Origin: JANQGG01 sp964642175 | GTDB taxonomy: Bacteria > Bacteroidota > Chlorobiia > Chlorobiales > Chloroherpetonaceae | Reading direction: 5' to 3' | DNA length: 64,000 nucleotides | Assembly (NCBI GenBank): GCA_964642175.1 | Contig: CAZXOK010000001.1 | Location: 682,001 to 746,000, forward strand | Shown: positions 55,494 through 64,000 of the stretch, piece after piece | How the letters are laid out: the number at the start of each line of letters is the position of its first letter | How positions within the stretch are numbered: the first letter of the stretch is position 1 | Translations under genes and position numbers: made by a program | The notes under the pieces: model-generated | Database searches by the model: none | Told to the model about the DNA's origin: nothing | What the model saw: the letters and a program-made list of their open reading frames with translations, nothing else

Positions 55494-56402
55494 TTAAACC
55501 AGGTTAGCCGGAGGCTTGTGTTTCCATCGGTTATGCATCCAGAACCACTGACCCGGATAGGCTTTAATCACGTTTTCTATGGCCGTGATGTATCGATCGG
55601 CCAGGCGCTGGACATCTTCCGGAGTGCTTTTCAAGTCATGGCTGGGTATTTCATTAACTTCCATCCGATAGGTGCCTACACCTGTTCTCACACACATGGT
55701 TATAAACAGTGGCACCTTGCAACGGAGGGCAAAGACAGCACCGCCTAAGAAAACCGAGGCGTCCTGGTTGAGGAATTTACGATAGTAACCATCCTTAGGC
55801 CCGGATTGATCACTGAGCAAGCAAATGATCCGTCCGTTTTTGAGATCGCGTATGCATTCCCTGGGGGCTTGTTTCATACCGATGATTTTGTTACCGAACA
55901 GTTGTCGCCATTCCGACATTTTCCGGTCGACAAAAGCGTTGGACTGAGCTTTAGTGACAATGGAGAGCGATCCTAAAAATACCGAGCTGCAATGGGTCAT
56001 GATCTCCCAGTTGCCAAAATGGGCCGACACCACCACGCATCCTTTCCCACATCGCCGATTGGCTTCAAACTCAGGGGAAGCTACAAATTCAACCACGGCT
56101 TTAGCTTTCTCAACGGAATTGATCAGTGGTAAGCGCAGGGTTTCGAGCAAATTAATGGCCTGGGTTTGGTAGGCTTCCAGGGCAATCTGGCTCTGCTCTT
56201 CAGACGATTTTTCAGGGAAAGACAATTGCAGATTTTTTTCAACAACATCTCGCCGCAGCTTTAATTTATAATAGATAAATCCGCCTAACCAATTAGCCAA
56301 CCGATAGCACTGCTCAATACTTAATTTGCGAACAATAACTCCCATGCCAACAAATAATACATATTCCAGCGCATGGGAGATTTTTTTTAACGGCAACTTC
56401 AT
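55494..56402 (-). CDS. Lipid A biosynthesis acyltransferase, LpxL/HtrB family
   Basis: Adds a secondary acyl chain to lipid A in the inner membrane. 302 aa. An N-terminal anchoring helix is followed by the catalytic HxxxxE as His128-Glu133 (SAHFGNWEIM). Conserved FLG and LSDQSGPKDGYYRKFL with the usual Asp/Gln/Ser follow, and WFWMHNRWKHKP sits at the end. Indicates an outer membrane with lipid A. Divergent from rfaE2, 85 bp away. Confidence 0.93.
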   Translation of the reverse strand: MKLPLKKISHALEYVLFVGMGVIVRKLSIEQCYRLANWLGGFIYYKLKLRRDVVEKNLQLSFPEKSSEEQSQIALEAYQTQAINLLETLRLPLINSVEKAKAVVEFVASPEFEANRRCGKGCVVVSAHFGNWEIMTHCSSVFLGSLSIVTKAQSNAFVDRKMSEWRQLFGNKIIGMKQAPRECIRDLKNGRIICLLSDQSGPKDGYYRKFLNQDASVFLGGAVFALRCKVPLFITMCVRTGVGTYRMEVNEIPSHDLKSTPEDVQRLADRYITAIENVIKAYPGQWFWMHNRWKHKPPANLV

Positions 56403-56487
56403 CTAAATCTGGTTAGAGACTAATTGTGCAACCCAGAAAATAAAAAAGGGTTGTATCTTATAAATTTGTGGAGAAGTATAAAACTTA

Positions 56488-57021
56488 ATGGTTGAAAATA
56501 ATAGAAATTTAATGAGTACCATAATACCTTCAGGTGATGTTTCTGAGGCTGCGCTTAGTTTGGACCAGGCCAAAATATATACAGATAACCAGCGACAAGC
56601 GGGTAAAACCATCGTATTTACAAATGGTTGCTTTGATATACTGCATGCCGGACATGTCAGATATTTAAACCAGGCTAAAGCTTTGGGCGATATTTTAATT
56701 ATCGGTTTGAATAGTGATGATTCAGTCAGGCGGCTCAAAGGAGAGAGCCGGCCGGTTCATTCCGAACAAGACCGGGCATTTGTGCTACTGGGTTTAAAAG
56801 CCGTTGATGCGGTTGTTGTATTTAACGAAGACACACCATTAAACCTGATAGAGACCATTTTGCCTGATGTTTTGGTAAAGGGCGGTGATTGGAGCCTGGA
56901 TAAAATTGTCGGCAGGGATGTTGTTGAAAAGCACGGTGGAAAAGTGCAGACCATATCATTTCTGGAAGGACGCTCAACCACAAATACAATAAAGAAAATT
57001 ATAAATACAACTAACTCTTGA
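56488..57021 (+). CDS. rfaE2: Heptose 1-phosphate adenylyltransferase RfaE2/HldE C-terminal type
   Basis: Makes ADP-heptose for lipopolysaccharide core. 177 aa, the stand-alone adenylyltransferase. Nucleotidyltransferase motif TNGCFDILHAGHVRYL (HAGH at about residues 54-57) and GLNSDDSVRRLKGESRPV. ATG 56488 is preceded by GGAGAAG at 12 nt. A tamB-like gene starts 4 nt after its stop. Confidence 0.94.
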   Translation: MVENNRNLMSTIIPSGDVSEAALSLDQAKIYTDNQRQAGKTIVFTNGCFDILHAGHVRYLNQAKALGDILIIGLNSDDSVRRLKGESRPVHSEQDRAFVLLGLKAVDAVVVFNEDTPLNLIETILPDVLVKGGDWSLDKIVGRDVVEKHGGKVQTISFLEGRSTTNTIKKIINTTNS

Positions 57022-57025
57022 GTAA

Positions 57026-60000
57026 GTGATTAAAGGGCTTACATACCTGGCTCGTACGTTTTTGTTCATTGCCACAGTTTTTTTGACCCTGACGGTTCTT
57101 GTGGGATTATTGATGAAAACGGGTACTGTTAGCCAATATGTGAAACACCGTTTAGAGCAGGAGTTTCAAAAGAATTTTAATGGGCGGCTGGAAATATGGA
57201 AACTCAACATCAATTTCCCCATTGAAGTAGAACTACTCAACAGTAAGGTTTATATCGAAGATGAGTATCGCCCAAGTGCTACTGCCGATAGCATTGCTAT
57301 TAAACTCAGTTATTTTAACTATCTGGAAGGTGGTTACTCAGGCGTTGTCATCAGAAACCTTTTACTATCGGGACTTTCGTTTGAAGTTCATGAATCCCAA
57401 AGCGGTGAATTGAATTTCGATAGATTACTCCCTGAACAAAAGCCCGCCAAATCAGCTCTGGATTCTGTTTCTTTGTTTGAAAGACTTCCAAAAATCAATT
57501 GTGAAAATTTTGAGATCAGGGACCTGTCTGTTAACTGGTACCGGCAAGAGGATTTCAGGCAGACAACTAAACGAATATCAGATGTTTTACCAACCGGACT
57601 GTGGAAGGTAAAAAATGGGTTTCATAAAACCCAGGTTCTTGAATTGAGAGACTTAGGCTTAAAGTGTAATGTAAAAACGGCACCGAAATTTATAAGCGGT
57701 GTACTCAATCAATTTACATACCAGTTGCCTCAACACAATTTCCAGCTGAATAAGACATCCGCTTACTTTTTCTTTTCTGACACCCAGGCTGAGATTTTAG
57801 CATTAGATGCACAAACAAATCGCTCAAATCTCACGCTTTCGGCCTCTATCAGGGATGTTGATTTATTTGCCAAACCTGGTCTGAAAACACTAAAAGACAA
57901 ACCGGTATTTGTTCAGCTCAATTCCAATCAGCTGCATCGAGAGGATATCAGTCTCTTTACAGATCAGCTGCCTTCAACCTTCGAAACACTGGCACTGGAT
58001 GTAAAAATAAAAGGCACATTTCAAAAGTTAGGCCTTGAAAAATGCGTGGCCATGGTTGGTGAAAATCAGTTAAGGATGAGGGGTCATTTGAATAATGTAC
58101 ATGATCTCAACAAACTCAAGGGTGAAATTTTTCTTACCGATACCCGACTTAACATTGATGAACTCAGCCAGCTTCTGAACTCTGAGAAATTAACATCCTA
58201 CAAGCATATTAATGATGTGGTGCTGCAAGGTTCATTATCCGGCAGCAAGCAAAAGCTTAGCGCAGACCTGGATTTAAGCTCCGGATCTGGCAAGGGACGC
58301 ATTCGGTTCAGGGCCAGTGATTGGCTGGCAAAAACCCCGGGCTTTTCTGGTCGGATAGATGCCTTCAATGTGGATTTGTCCACGCTGATGAATGATAAGC
58401 GCTATAAAAGTAGCTTAAATAGCCGCATCGACTTTAACGGGTCAGGAAAAACATTTGATGATTTAAAGGCCACAGTAGCCCTGAAACTTGATTCTACAAT
58501 GATTGCCAACCGATGGATATCCAATGGTATCATCAATGCGAAACTTCAAAATCAAGTTATTGAGACCGATATGGCGTTGGTCTCGCGTAAGCAGCGTTTA
58601 AGCTTTAAAGCCAATGCAGATATATCTACACCAACTGTTAAAGTGAAAGCTTCAGGAAAAGCAAGACGATTAAACCTGAGAACATTACTTAATAATGAGG
58701 ATTACCCGAGCAATTTAAATTTTGTCTTTAACATGAACGCCAGCGGCAGGGAACTGGGTGATTTATCGGCTGCTGCCGATGTCCGTTTCGACTCCTCCAT
58801 GCTCCGTGGAGTTGAAATCGAGCATGAAACCACGGCGTCATTCAGAATCGAGCAGGATACCGAAGGCTCATCCATTGAAGTGGCAAGTGATATTATCGAG
58901 TTTAATGCGTTTGGCGATTTTGACCTGGGCCGCTTGAAAACTATTGGTGAATATGAAACCCGCGCCATTTTAAAAGAACTCTCAGAAAACAACATTTTCC
59001 GCAAACAATTTTCAATATCTGAAAAATTAGGATTTAGTTCTGCGGACTTAAACGTTGCCGAAGACTCGGTGTTTAAGTTTCCAAATCTGAAAATGGTTTT
59101 TGATGCCCATCTGAAGAATCCCAAAAAAGTAGCCCGGATTTTTGAAATAGGCGAGTTTGAAGCGGAGGGGACTTTCCGTGGTGTTATTGAAAGCTCAGAA
59201 GATCAGTTGAAGCTCAGAAGCAATGCCAATCTGGAGTCGCTTAGGTTCAAAGACCAGATCGCAGCCCTGGCTTTAAAATACTCCATCAATTACACCGATT
59301 CACTCATAGCTGAGCCATCAGAAAACAGCAGCCGGTTTTTAAATATTGTAGAATTTGATGCCGATAAACTCCGTTTAGGCAATTCAATTTTTTTTGGATC
59401 CAATGTTTTATTCGATTACAAAAAACGAAATCTCTATCTCAATATTCGTACCTCTGAAAAATCTACAGACGGTCTGGTGGATTTAGAAACCGTGATAGAT
59501 TTTAATGATGATCTCTATGATATCGATTTGAAAAATTTCAGTTTTGCCACCACTCAGGTTCTCTGGCAACTCAATCCCGATGCCCGGATTCGATTCAGCA
59601 GAAAGGAAATTGCCCTCGAAAATGTCATTCTCCAGAACTATGATCAGCTTATTAGACTTGAAGGGGTGCTTACGCTTGCCGGGTATGGCGAAATCGACCT
59701 GAAGATTAAGGATTTGGATCTTTCGGAACTGCGATATTTTATCTTTGATGAAAAAGATAAACGATTTGAAGGGATTTTAAATCTGAATGGACAGATTGTC
59801 GGGACTCTTGAAGATCCCCAACTGGATATGGATCTGTTTATAGATAATTTGGCTTACATGGTTATTGATGTCGGGCATGTAGAACTGTCTTCAAATTACA
59901 AGCAGCAACTTCTGAGCCTGGACATGGATATTAATCGCAATAACATCCGCACCGATTCATTAAAACTGAAACGGTATAAAGTCAACCAATTGAAGCTGGA

Positions 60001-61813
60001 TGGCACGCTGCCCATAGATTTGAGTTTTGTATCTGTAGAAGAGCGTTTTTTAAATACCAGGCCAATAGATGTCCGGTTAAGTTCACCAAATATATCCCCA
60101 AAAGTGATTGAATATTTTTTACCATTTTTTAAAAATTCAAATGGCCCTATACCTGTAAAAGCCTCCGTTGGTAATTATTTTCGCGACCCCAGTATTAAAA
60201 TTAAGAGCACGTTGAAAAACTTTATCACAACTGTGGAACCTTCCGGAGTAACCTATATAATTAATGGTGATCTGGACATAACCGATTCTTATATCCGACC
60301 AGAAAACATGGTGTTTCAGGATTATTCCGGTGGTAGCGGTGTTTTGACAGGTGAAATAATTATGGATTTTTTTAGTGTGGATCGGCTGGATCTAAAAGGT
60401 ACTTGCTCAAGTCTGGAATTATTAAATAAAACCGACAGCGGCGACCAGCTTTTTTGGGGGACGGTTGAAGGTTCCTCGCAAAATTTGTCACTTAGCGGTA
60501 CTCTGGACAATCCTCTCTTCAGGGGGGAGTTATTTGTGGATGACGCAAATTTTTCCATGCTTCGCTCTCAGGCCGCCAGTAGCTCTCAAGTGGCCGAAGC
60601 CAGCAGATTTGTGAAATTTGTTGCAAGACCCGATCCTATGAAGACTGATCTGGATAACTTTAACTCAAGCCTCAATAAAACTTTATACTTATTTGAAGAC
60701 GATCAGACTGAGTCGGAAAATATTTTCCAGACCACGTTTTTGGATAAACTTCTCATTCGTGACTTTATCTTAAAGAATAACCGCCGTTTAATCTTCAACA
60801 TGATTTTCGACCGGTACAGCGGTGAAAAACTGCAAACCGAGATCAATAATTTGTTGATGACCGTCAACAAAACCGGCCAGGAGTATACGGCTACGGGTGT
60901 TGTAAATATGACATCGGGAAAATATAATTTTGCCACCGCTGCTTTTGATATTCAGCCAGAAGCCCGTGTTACCTGGAACAATACCGATATTCGGGAAGGC
61001 AAGATGGAAAATGTCTTTGCCAACCGGGATCTGAGAATACTGGATCGCCAAACCAATCAGATCGATGATGTGACATTGTCTTTGTATGTAGGCGGAACAC
61101 TGGATAATCCCCAGGTTGATATGGGATATTATTTCAATCAGCAAGCCCAGCCATATTCGGCCTCAGAAAGTTTTGGTGAAAGAACAAGCACCATTGATCC
61201 CAATGCACAGTTGAATGTCATGACCCTTCTGTTTGCCAATCAATGGTACAATAAACCTGGAAGTTCCCAAAGTTTTGAAAGCAACACAGCTATCTCAAGC
61301 GTGGGACTTTCTACAGGAGCCGGATTGATTTCGGCACAGCTCTCACGATTGGCATCGGGTATATCCGGGCTTGAGTCTGTTGATTTGAATATTACGCGCG
61401 ATGCAGAAGGCGCACCTGTTGGGGTAGATTTAACCGTGGCGCTTACTGTGCCAGGTACAGACGGGCGTTTGAAACTCATTACATCCGGCACAACTTCCAA
61501 AACCGAGCTGGATAATCAAAATGCCGGCTATTACTCCAATGCTCAGAGGCTGGAGTATCAACTTACAAATAATCTGGTGGTTGAAGCTTACCGCACATTT
61601 GGGCTGAACCGCAACAGTGTTGGCTATGGATTCGGTGATCAGGTGTCGGAGATCTGGGGACTTAGTGTGGCTTATCGCGAAAACTTCAGAACCTGGTCTG
61701 AGCTATGGAACAGGATCTTTAAATCGGGCTCAGATAAACAAAAAACAGATATGTTTAAATCAGATCTGAAACAGACACCTTTTAAGCCTGAAAATGTAAT
61801 GTTAAGCAATTAA
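57026..61813 (+). CDS. TamB-like translocation and assembly module protein
   Basis: Very large inner-membrane-anchored periplasmic protein, probably bridging lipids or outer-membrane proteins between membranes. 1595 aa. Single N-terminal helix (residues about 6-30), then repeated beta-rich AsmA/TamB-like units, with a C-terminal DUF490-type part from about residue 1250 (LLIRDFILKNNRRLIFNMIF, GTLDNPQVDMGYYFNQQ). GTG start 4 nt after rfaE2, so coupled to it. The AsmA-like domain repeats are inferred from pattern only; the family is clear. Confidence 0.86.
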   Translation: MIKGLTYLARTFLFIATVFLTLTVLVGLLMKTGTVSQYVKHRLEQEFQKNFNGRLEIWKLNINFPIEVELLNSKVYIEDEYRPSATADSIAIKLSYFNYLEGGYSGVVIRNLLLSGLSFEVHESQSGELNFDRLLPEQKPAKSALDSVSLFERLPKINCENFEIRDLSVNWYRQEDFRQTTKRISDVLPTGLWKVKNGFHKTQVLELRDLGLKCNVKTAPKFISGVLNQFTYQLPQHNFQLNKTSAYFFFSDTQAEILALDAQTNRSNLTLSASIRDVDLFAKPGLKTLKDKPVFVQLNSNQLHREDISLFTDQLPSTFETLALDVKIKGTFQKLGLEKCVAMVGENQLRMRGHLNNVHDLNKLKGEIFLTDTRLNIDELSQLLNSEKLTSYKHINDVVLQGSLSGSKQKLSADLDLSSGSGKGRIRFRASDWLAKTPGFSGRIDAFNVDLSTLMNDKRYKSSLNSRIDFNGSGKTFDDLKATVALKLDSTMIANRWISNGIINAKLQNQVIETDMALVSRKQRLSFKANADISTPTVKVKASGKARRLNLRTLLNNEDYPSNLNFVFNMNASGRELGDLSAAADVRFDSSMLRGVEIEHETTASFRIEQDTEGSSIEVASDIIEFNAFGDFDLGRLKTIGEYETRAILKELSENNIFRKQFSISEKLGFSSADLNVAEDSVFKFPNLKMVFDAHLKNPKKVARIFEIGEFEAEGTFRGVIESSEDQLKLRSNANLESLRFKDQIAALALKYSINYTDSLIAEPSENSSRFLNIVEFDADKLRLGNSIFFGSNVLFDYKKRNLYLNIRTSEKSTDGLVDLETVIDFNDDLYDIDLKNFSFATTQVLWQLNPDARIRFSRKEIALENVILQNYDQLIRLEGVLTLAGYGEIDLKIKDLDLSELRYFIFDEKDKRFEGILNLNGQIVGTLEDPQLDMDLFIDNLAYMVIDVGHVELSSNYKQQLLSLDMDINRNNIRTDSLKLKRYKVNQLKLDGTLPIDLSFVSVEERFLNTRPIDVRLSSPNISPKVIEYFLPFFKNSNGPIPVKASVGNYFRDPSIKIKSTLKNFITTVEPSGVTYIINGDLDITDSYIRPENMVFQDYSGGSGVLTGEIIMDFFSVDRLDLKGTCSSLELLNKTDSGDQLFWGTVEGSSQNLSLSGTLDNPLFRGELFVDDANFSMLRSQAASSSQVAEASRFVKFVARPDPMKTDLDNFNSSLNKTLYLFEDDQTESENIFQTTFLDKLLIRDFILKNNRRLIFNMIFDRYSGEKLQTEINNLLMTVNKTGQEYTATGVVNMTSGKYNFATAAFDIQPEARVTWNNTDIREGKMENVFANRDLRILDRQTNQIDDVTLSLYVGGTLDNPQVDMGYYFNQQAQPYSASESFGERTSTIDPNAQLNVMTLLFANQWYNKPGSSQSFESNTAISSVGLSTGAGLISAQLSRLASGISGLESVDLNITRDAEGAPVGVDLTVALTVPGTDGRLKLITSGTTSKTELDNQNAGYYSNAQRLEYQLTNNLVVEAYRTFGLNRNSVGYGFGDQVSEIWGLSVAYRENFRTWSELWNRIFKSGSDKQKTDMFKSDLKQTPFKPENVMLSN

Positions 61814-61826
61814 ATTTATCAGAAAC

Positions 61827-63059
61827 ATGATCTTAAACGGGAAAAAAATATTACTTGGTATTTCGGCTGGCATAGCTGCATATAAGATTCCTTTGCTGGT
61901 TCGATTATTAAAAAAACAGGGTGCTGAAGTTCAGGTGGTTCTAACCACGAATGCTTCTGAATTTGTGTCTGATCTCACACTGGCCACATTATCGGAGAGA
62001 AATGTAATCTCTGAAATTTTTCCTCAATCCTCTCTGGATCCTAAAACATCCTGGACCTGCCATGTCTCGTTGGGGGAGTGGGCCGATCTTTACCTGGTAG
62101 CACCGGCTACTGCAAACACCCTGGCAAAACTTACTTCAGGGCTTTGTGATGATATGCTAACAGCCACTTTTTTAACCTTGCCTCAACACAAGCCCAAACT
62201 CATTTTCCCTTCAATGGATCGCGAGATGTACAATGCGCAATCCGTTCAGCGAAATATCCGGCAGCTTGCCGCTGATGGGTGCCGAATTATTGAGCCCGAT
62301 AGCGGGGAATTGGCCTCAGGATTAGTTGGAAAAGGCCGGATGCCAGAGCCCGAAACCATTGTAGAGGCCATTATTGAGACCTTTAACGCTGAGAATCAGA
62401 TTGATACATTAAACGGCAAGAAAGTCCTGATAACGGCAGGAGCCACCCGTGAAAAAATTGATGATGTGCGGTTTATTTCCAATTATTCCTCCGGAAAAAT
62501 GGGGTTTGCCCTGGCTGAACAAGCCAGAAAGCATGGCGCCGATGTGGTGTTGGTTTCCGGTAAAACATTTCTGGATACCCCGGCAGGTGTAAAGCGCATC
62601 GATGTGGAAAGCGCTCAGGACATGTATCAGCAAGCCAGCGGCTTTTTTGAGTGGTGTGATCTGTTCATTTCTGCAGCAGCCGTGGCTGATTACAGGCCCG
62701 AGAAAAAAATTGATGGAAAAGTTAAAAAAAGCGATGAGCCACTAGAACTCTGCCTGGTGAAAAACCCGGATATTCTGGCTGATTTTGGCAAGCATAAATC
62801 TGAAAACCAGGTGGCGGTTGGGTTTGCACTGGAGTCGGCAAATCATAAAGAAAATGCCCTTGAAAAATTACATAAAAAAAATCTGGACATGGTAGTTTTG
62901 AATTCTTCAACAATGCCAGGGGCTGGATTTGAGGTGGATACTAACATTGTGACCATACTGGAAAAGGATGGTTCTGAAAGTGAATATCCGATGATGTCGA
63001 AAAATGACGCCTCAAAAGAAATTTTAAAAAAATCAAGTTGTTTCTTCAGAAAAGATTAA
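61827..63059 (+). CDS. coaBC: Bifunctional phosphopantothenoylcysteine decarboxylase/synthetase CoaBC
   Basis: Two coenzyme A steps in one protein. 410 aa. CoaC half: ISAGIAAYKIPLLVRLLKKQ at the start, catalytic-type His at CHVSLGEWADLYLVAPATAN, and PSMDREMY replacing the usual PAMNxxMW/Y. CoaB half from about residue 192: KVLITAGATREKIDDVRFIS NYSSG in two pieces. Starts 13 nt after the tamB-like stop. Confidence 0.95.
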   Translation: MILNGKKILLGISAGIAAYKIPLLVRLLKKQGAEVQVVLTTNASEFVSDLTLATLSERNVISEIFPQSSLDPKTSWTCHVSLGEWADLYLVAPATANTLAKLTSGLCDDMLTATFLTLPQHKPKLIFPSMDREMYNAQSVQRNIRQLAADGCRIIEPDSGELASGLVGKGRMPEPETIVEAIIETFNAENQIDTLNGKKVLITAGATREKIDDVRFISNYSSGKMGFALAEQARKHGADVVLVSGKTFLDTPAGVKRIDVESAQDMYQQASGFFEWCDLFISAAAVADYRPEKKIDGKVKKSDEPLELCLVKNPDILADFGKHKSENQVAVGFALESANHKENALEKLHKKNLDMVVLNSSTMPGAGFEVDTNIVTILEKDGSESEYPMMSKNDASKEILKKSSCFFRKD

Positions 63060-63166
63060 CTAAATATTAACCAGTAACCTTAACCAGCCAGATGACCAGT
63101 TCAGGTTTTTAGCACTCCATTTTTTCTTCTTCTGGCTAGACCCAATGATTTAGGATAAGATTAACT

Positions 63167-63802
63167 ATGCAACAGGGGCATTTATTCGATAAAATTGAAT
63201 CACAGGACGACTTAAGTGCTAAAAACAGTTATACCCTATACAAGATACTCGATGAACTCTACGAAGTAACCCATACCTGCAAAGTTTGCCCTTTAGGCGA
63301 ATTGCGCACTAATTATGTTTTTGGTGAAGGTAATCCCAATGCCAAAGTAGTTGTAGTTGGCGAAGCTCCGGGTGCTGAAGAGGATGCACAAGGCAGGCCA
63401 TTTGTAGGACGCTCAGGTAAGTTGTTGGATAAAATCCTGTCGGCTATAAAATTTACGCGTGATGATGTCTTTATCTGCAATATTGTCAAATGCCGGCCTC
63501 CCGGAAACCGCGAACCACAAAAAGATGAAATAGAGGCATGCAGCCCTATTTTAATGCGGCAGATTCAGATCATTAAACCCCGGATCATACTTCTGCTCGG
63601 CCGGGTTGCTGCAAATGTATTATTGGATAATAAACAGTCAATGTCGGCTATGCGGGGAAAAATAATCCGATGGAACAATATCGATGTTTTTGTAACATAC
63701 CACCCTGCTGCTTTATTGAGAAATCCGAACTGGAAACGTTTATGCTGGGAAGATGTCCAGCACTTACGAAAACATTACGACCAACATTACGCAGCCGACT
63801 GA
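63167..63802 (+). CDS. Uracil-DNA glycosylase, family 4 type with Fe-S cluster
   Basis: Removes uracil from DNA. 211 aa. Motif A GEAPGAEEDAQGRPFVGRSG (residues 65-84) and motif with HPAALLRNP near the C-terminus. Iron-sulfur cysteines are visible as CKVC (residues 38-41) and as CNIVKC plus a later Cys in DEIEACSP. Family-4 type fits thermophiles and many other bacteria. Likely a single gene; the next frame opens 36 nt later. Confidence 0.93.
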   Translation: MQQGHLFDKIESQDDLSAKNSYTLYKILDELYEVTHTCKVCPLGELRTNYVFGEGNPNAKVVVVGEAPGAEEDAQGRPFVGRSGKLLDKILSAIKFTRDDVFICNIVKCRPPGNREPQKDEIEACSPILMRQIQIIKPRIILLLGRVAANVLLDNKQSMSAMRGKIIRWNNIDVFVTYHPAALLRNPNWKRLCWEDVQHLRKHYDQHYAAD

Positions 63803-63838
63803 TCTAAACACAGTTAACTTTTTGATAAGGAAACGCAT

Positions 63839-64000
63839 ATGCAGGGAAGTTTTTTAGATAAAGGACACGACCTGAACCAATCCTACCCCCTGGATAAAAT
63901 GGTGGGTTCCCGACGCTCAGTCCGTTCAGAAACGGATTTTTCCAAAGAAGCCCGCATGCCACCCAATGCCTTCGAACGTGAACAGGATGTACTGAGTTGC
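63839..64000 (+). CDS. dnaB: Probable replicative DNA helicase DnaB, N-terminus only
   Basis: 54 codons run off the right edge. ATG 63839 has AAGGAAA upstream. After a polar start, RMPPNAFEREQDVLSC matches the beginning of DnaB (PPhsieAEqsVLg). The remainder is outside, so this rests on about 16 residues and is a moderate call. Confidence 0.6.
   Translation, partial: MQGSFLDKGHDLNQSYPLDKMVGSRRSVRSETDFSKEARMPPNAFEREQDVLSC

Overview
The window comes from a Gram-negative bacterium of the FCB group (Bacteroidota, Chlorobiota, Ignavibacteria and relatives) that makes bacteriochlorophyll a. Three points support this. Three secreted proteins end in a type IX secretion (T9SS) C-terminal domain with a YPNPFNP/YPNPFHP motif. 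There is outer-membrane machinery (an LpxL-type acyltransferase, a TamB-like protein, TolC and an RND pump) and a GWxTD protein. There is also a set of tetrapyrrole and bacteriochlorophyll genes (hemB, hemACD, bchFCX, bchID). A Chlorobiota-like phototroph fits best, but no rRNA or ribosomal protein lies here to fix the phylum. No tRNA, rRNA, CRISPR array, insertion sequence or prophage was recognised.

Layout. 1-3.3 kb: hypA-hypB-hypF, for [NiFe]-hydrogenase maturation, on the minus strand; hypF runs off the left edge. 3.4-11.5 kb: a secreted leucine-rich-repeat protein, groES-groEL behind a promoter flanked by two CIRCE operators, a lipoprotein, clpP and valS. 11.5-26.3 kb: an accessory stretch with a broken propeller-type secreted protein, a toxin remnant, an orphan TRAP permease pair (dctQM), a tetR-tolC-mfp-rnd efflux operon behind a palindromic operator, an OsmC protein, and two more disrupted exported-protein genes. 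26.3-32.9 kb: an LPP20-like protein, pyruvoyl arginine decarboxylase, tyrS, smpB, a GWxTD protein and aroC.

33.0-53.8 kb is the tetrapyrrole-rich part: hemB, then a fused 2-oxoacid dehydrogenase E1, a HisN-like phosphatase and a methyltransferase, then hemA-hemC-hemD with a hemX/ccsA-like gene, typA, bchF-bchC-bchX, an orphan peptide-binding lipoprotein, and bchI-bchD. Together these cover glutamyl-tRNA to uroporphyrinogen III except hemL, two of three Mg-chelatase subunits, and the BchX, BchF and BchC part of the bacteriochlorophyllide a branch. bchH, bchY and bchZ must lie elsewhere. 53.8-64 kb: an unassigned secreted protein and a membrane protein, an LpxL-type acyltransferase, rfaE2, a tamB-like gene, coaBC, a family-4-type uracil-DNA glycosylase and the start of a probable dnaB.

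The two most notable observations are a sigma-region-4-like helix-turn-helix tail on BchX, and the breakage of three of the four T9SS- or Tat-type exported-protein genes while every housekeeping gene around them is open.
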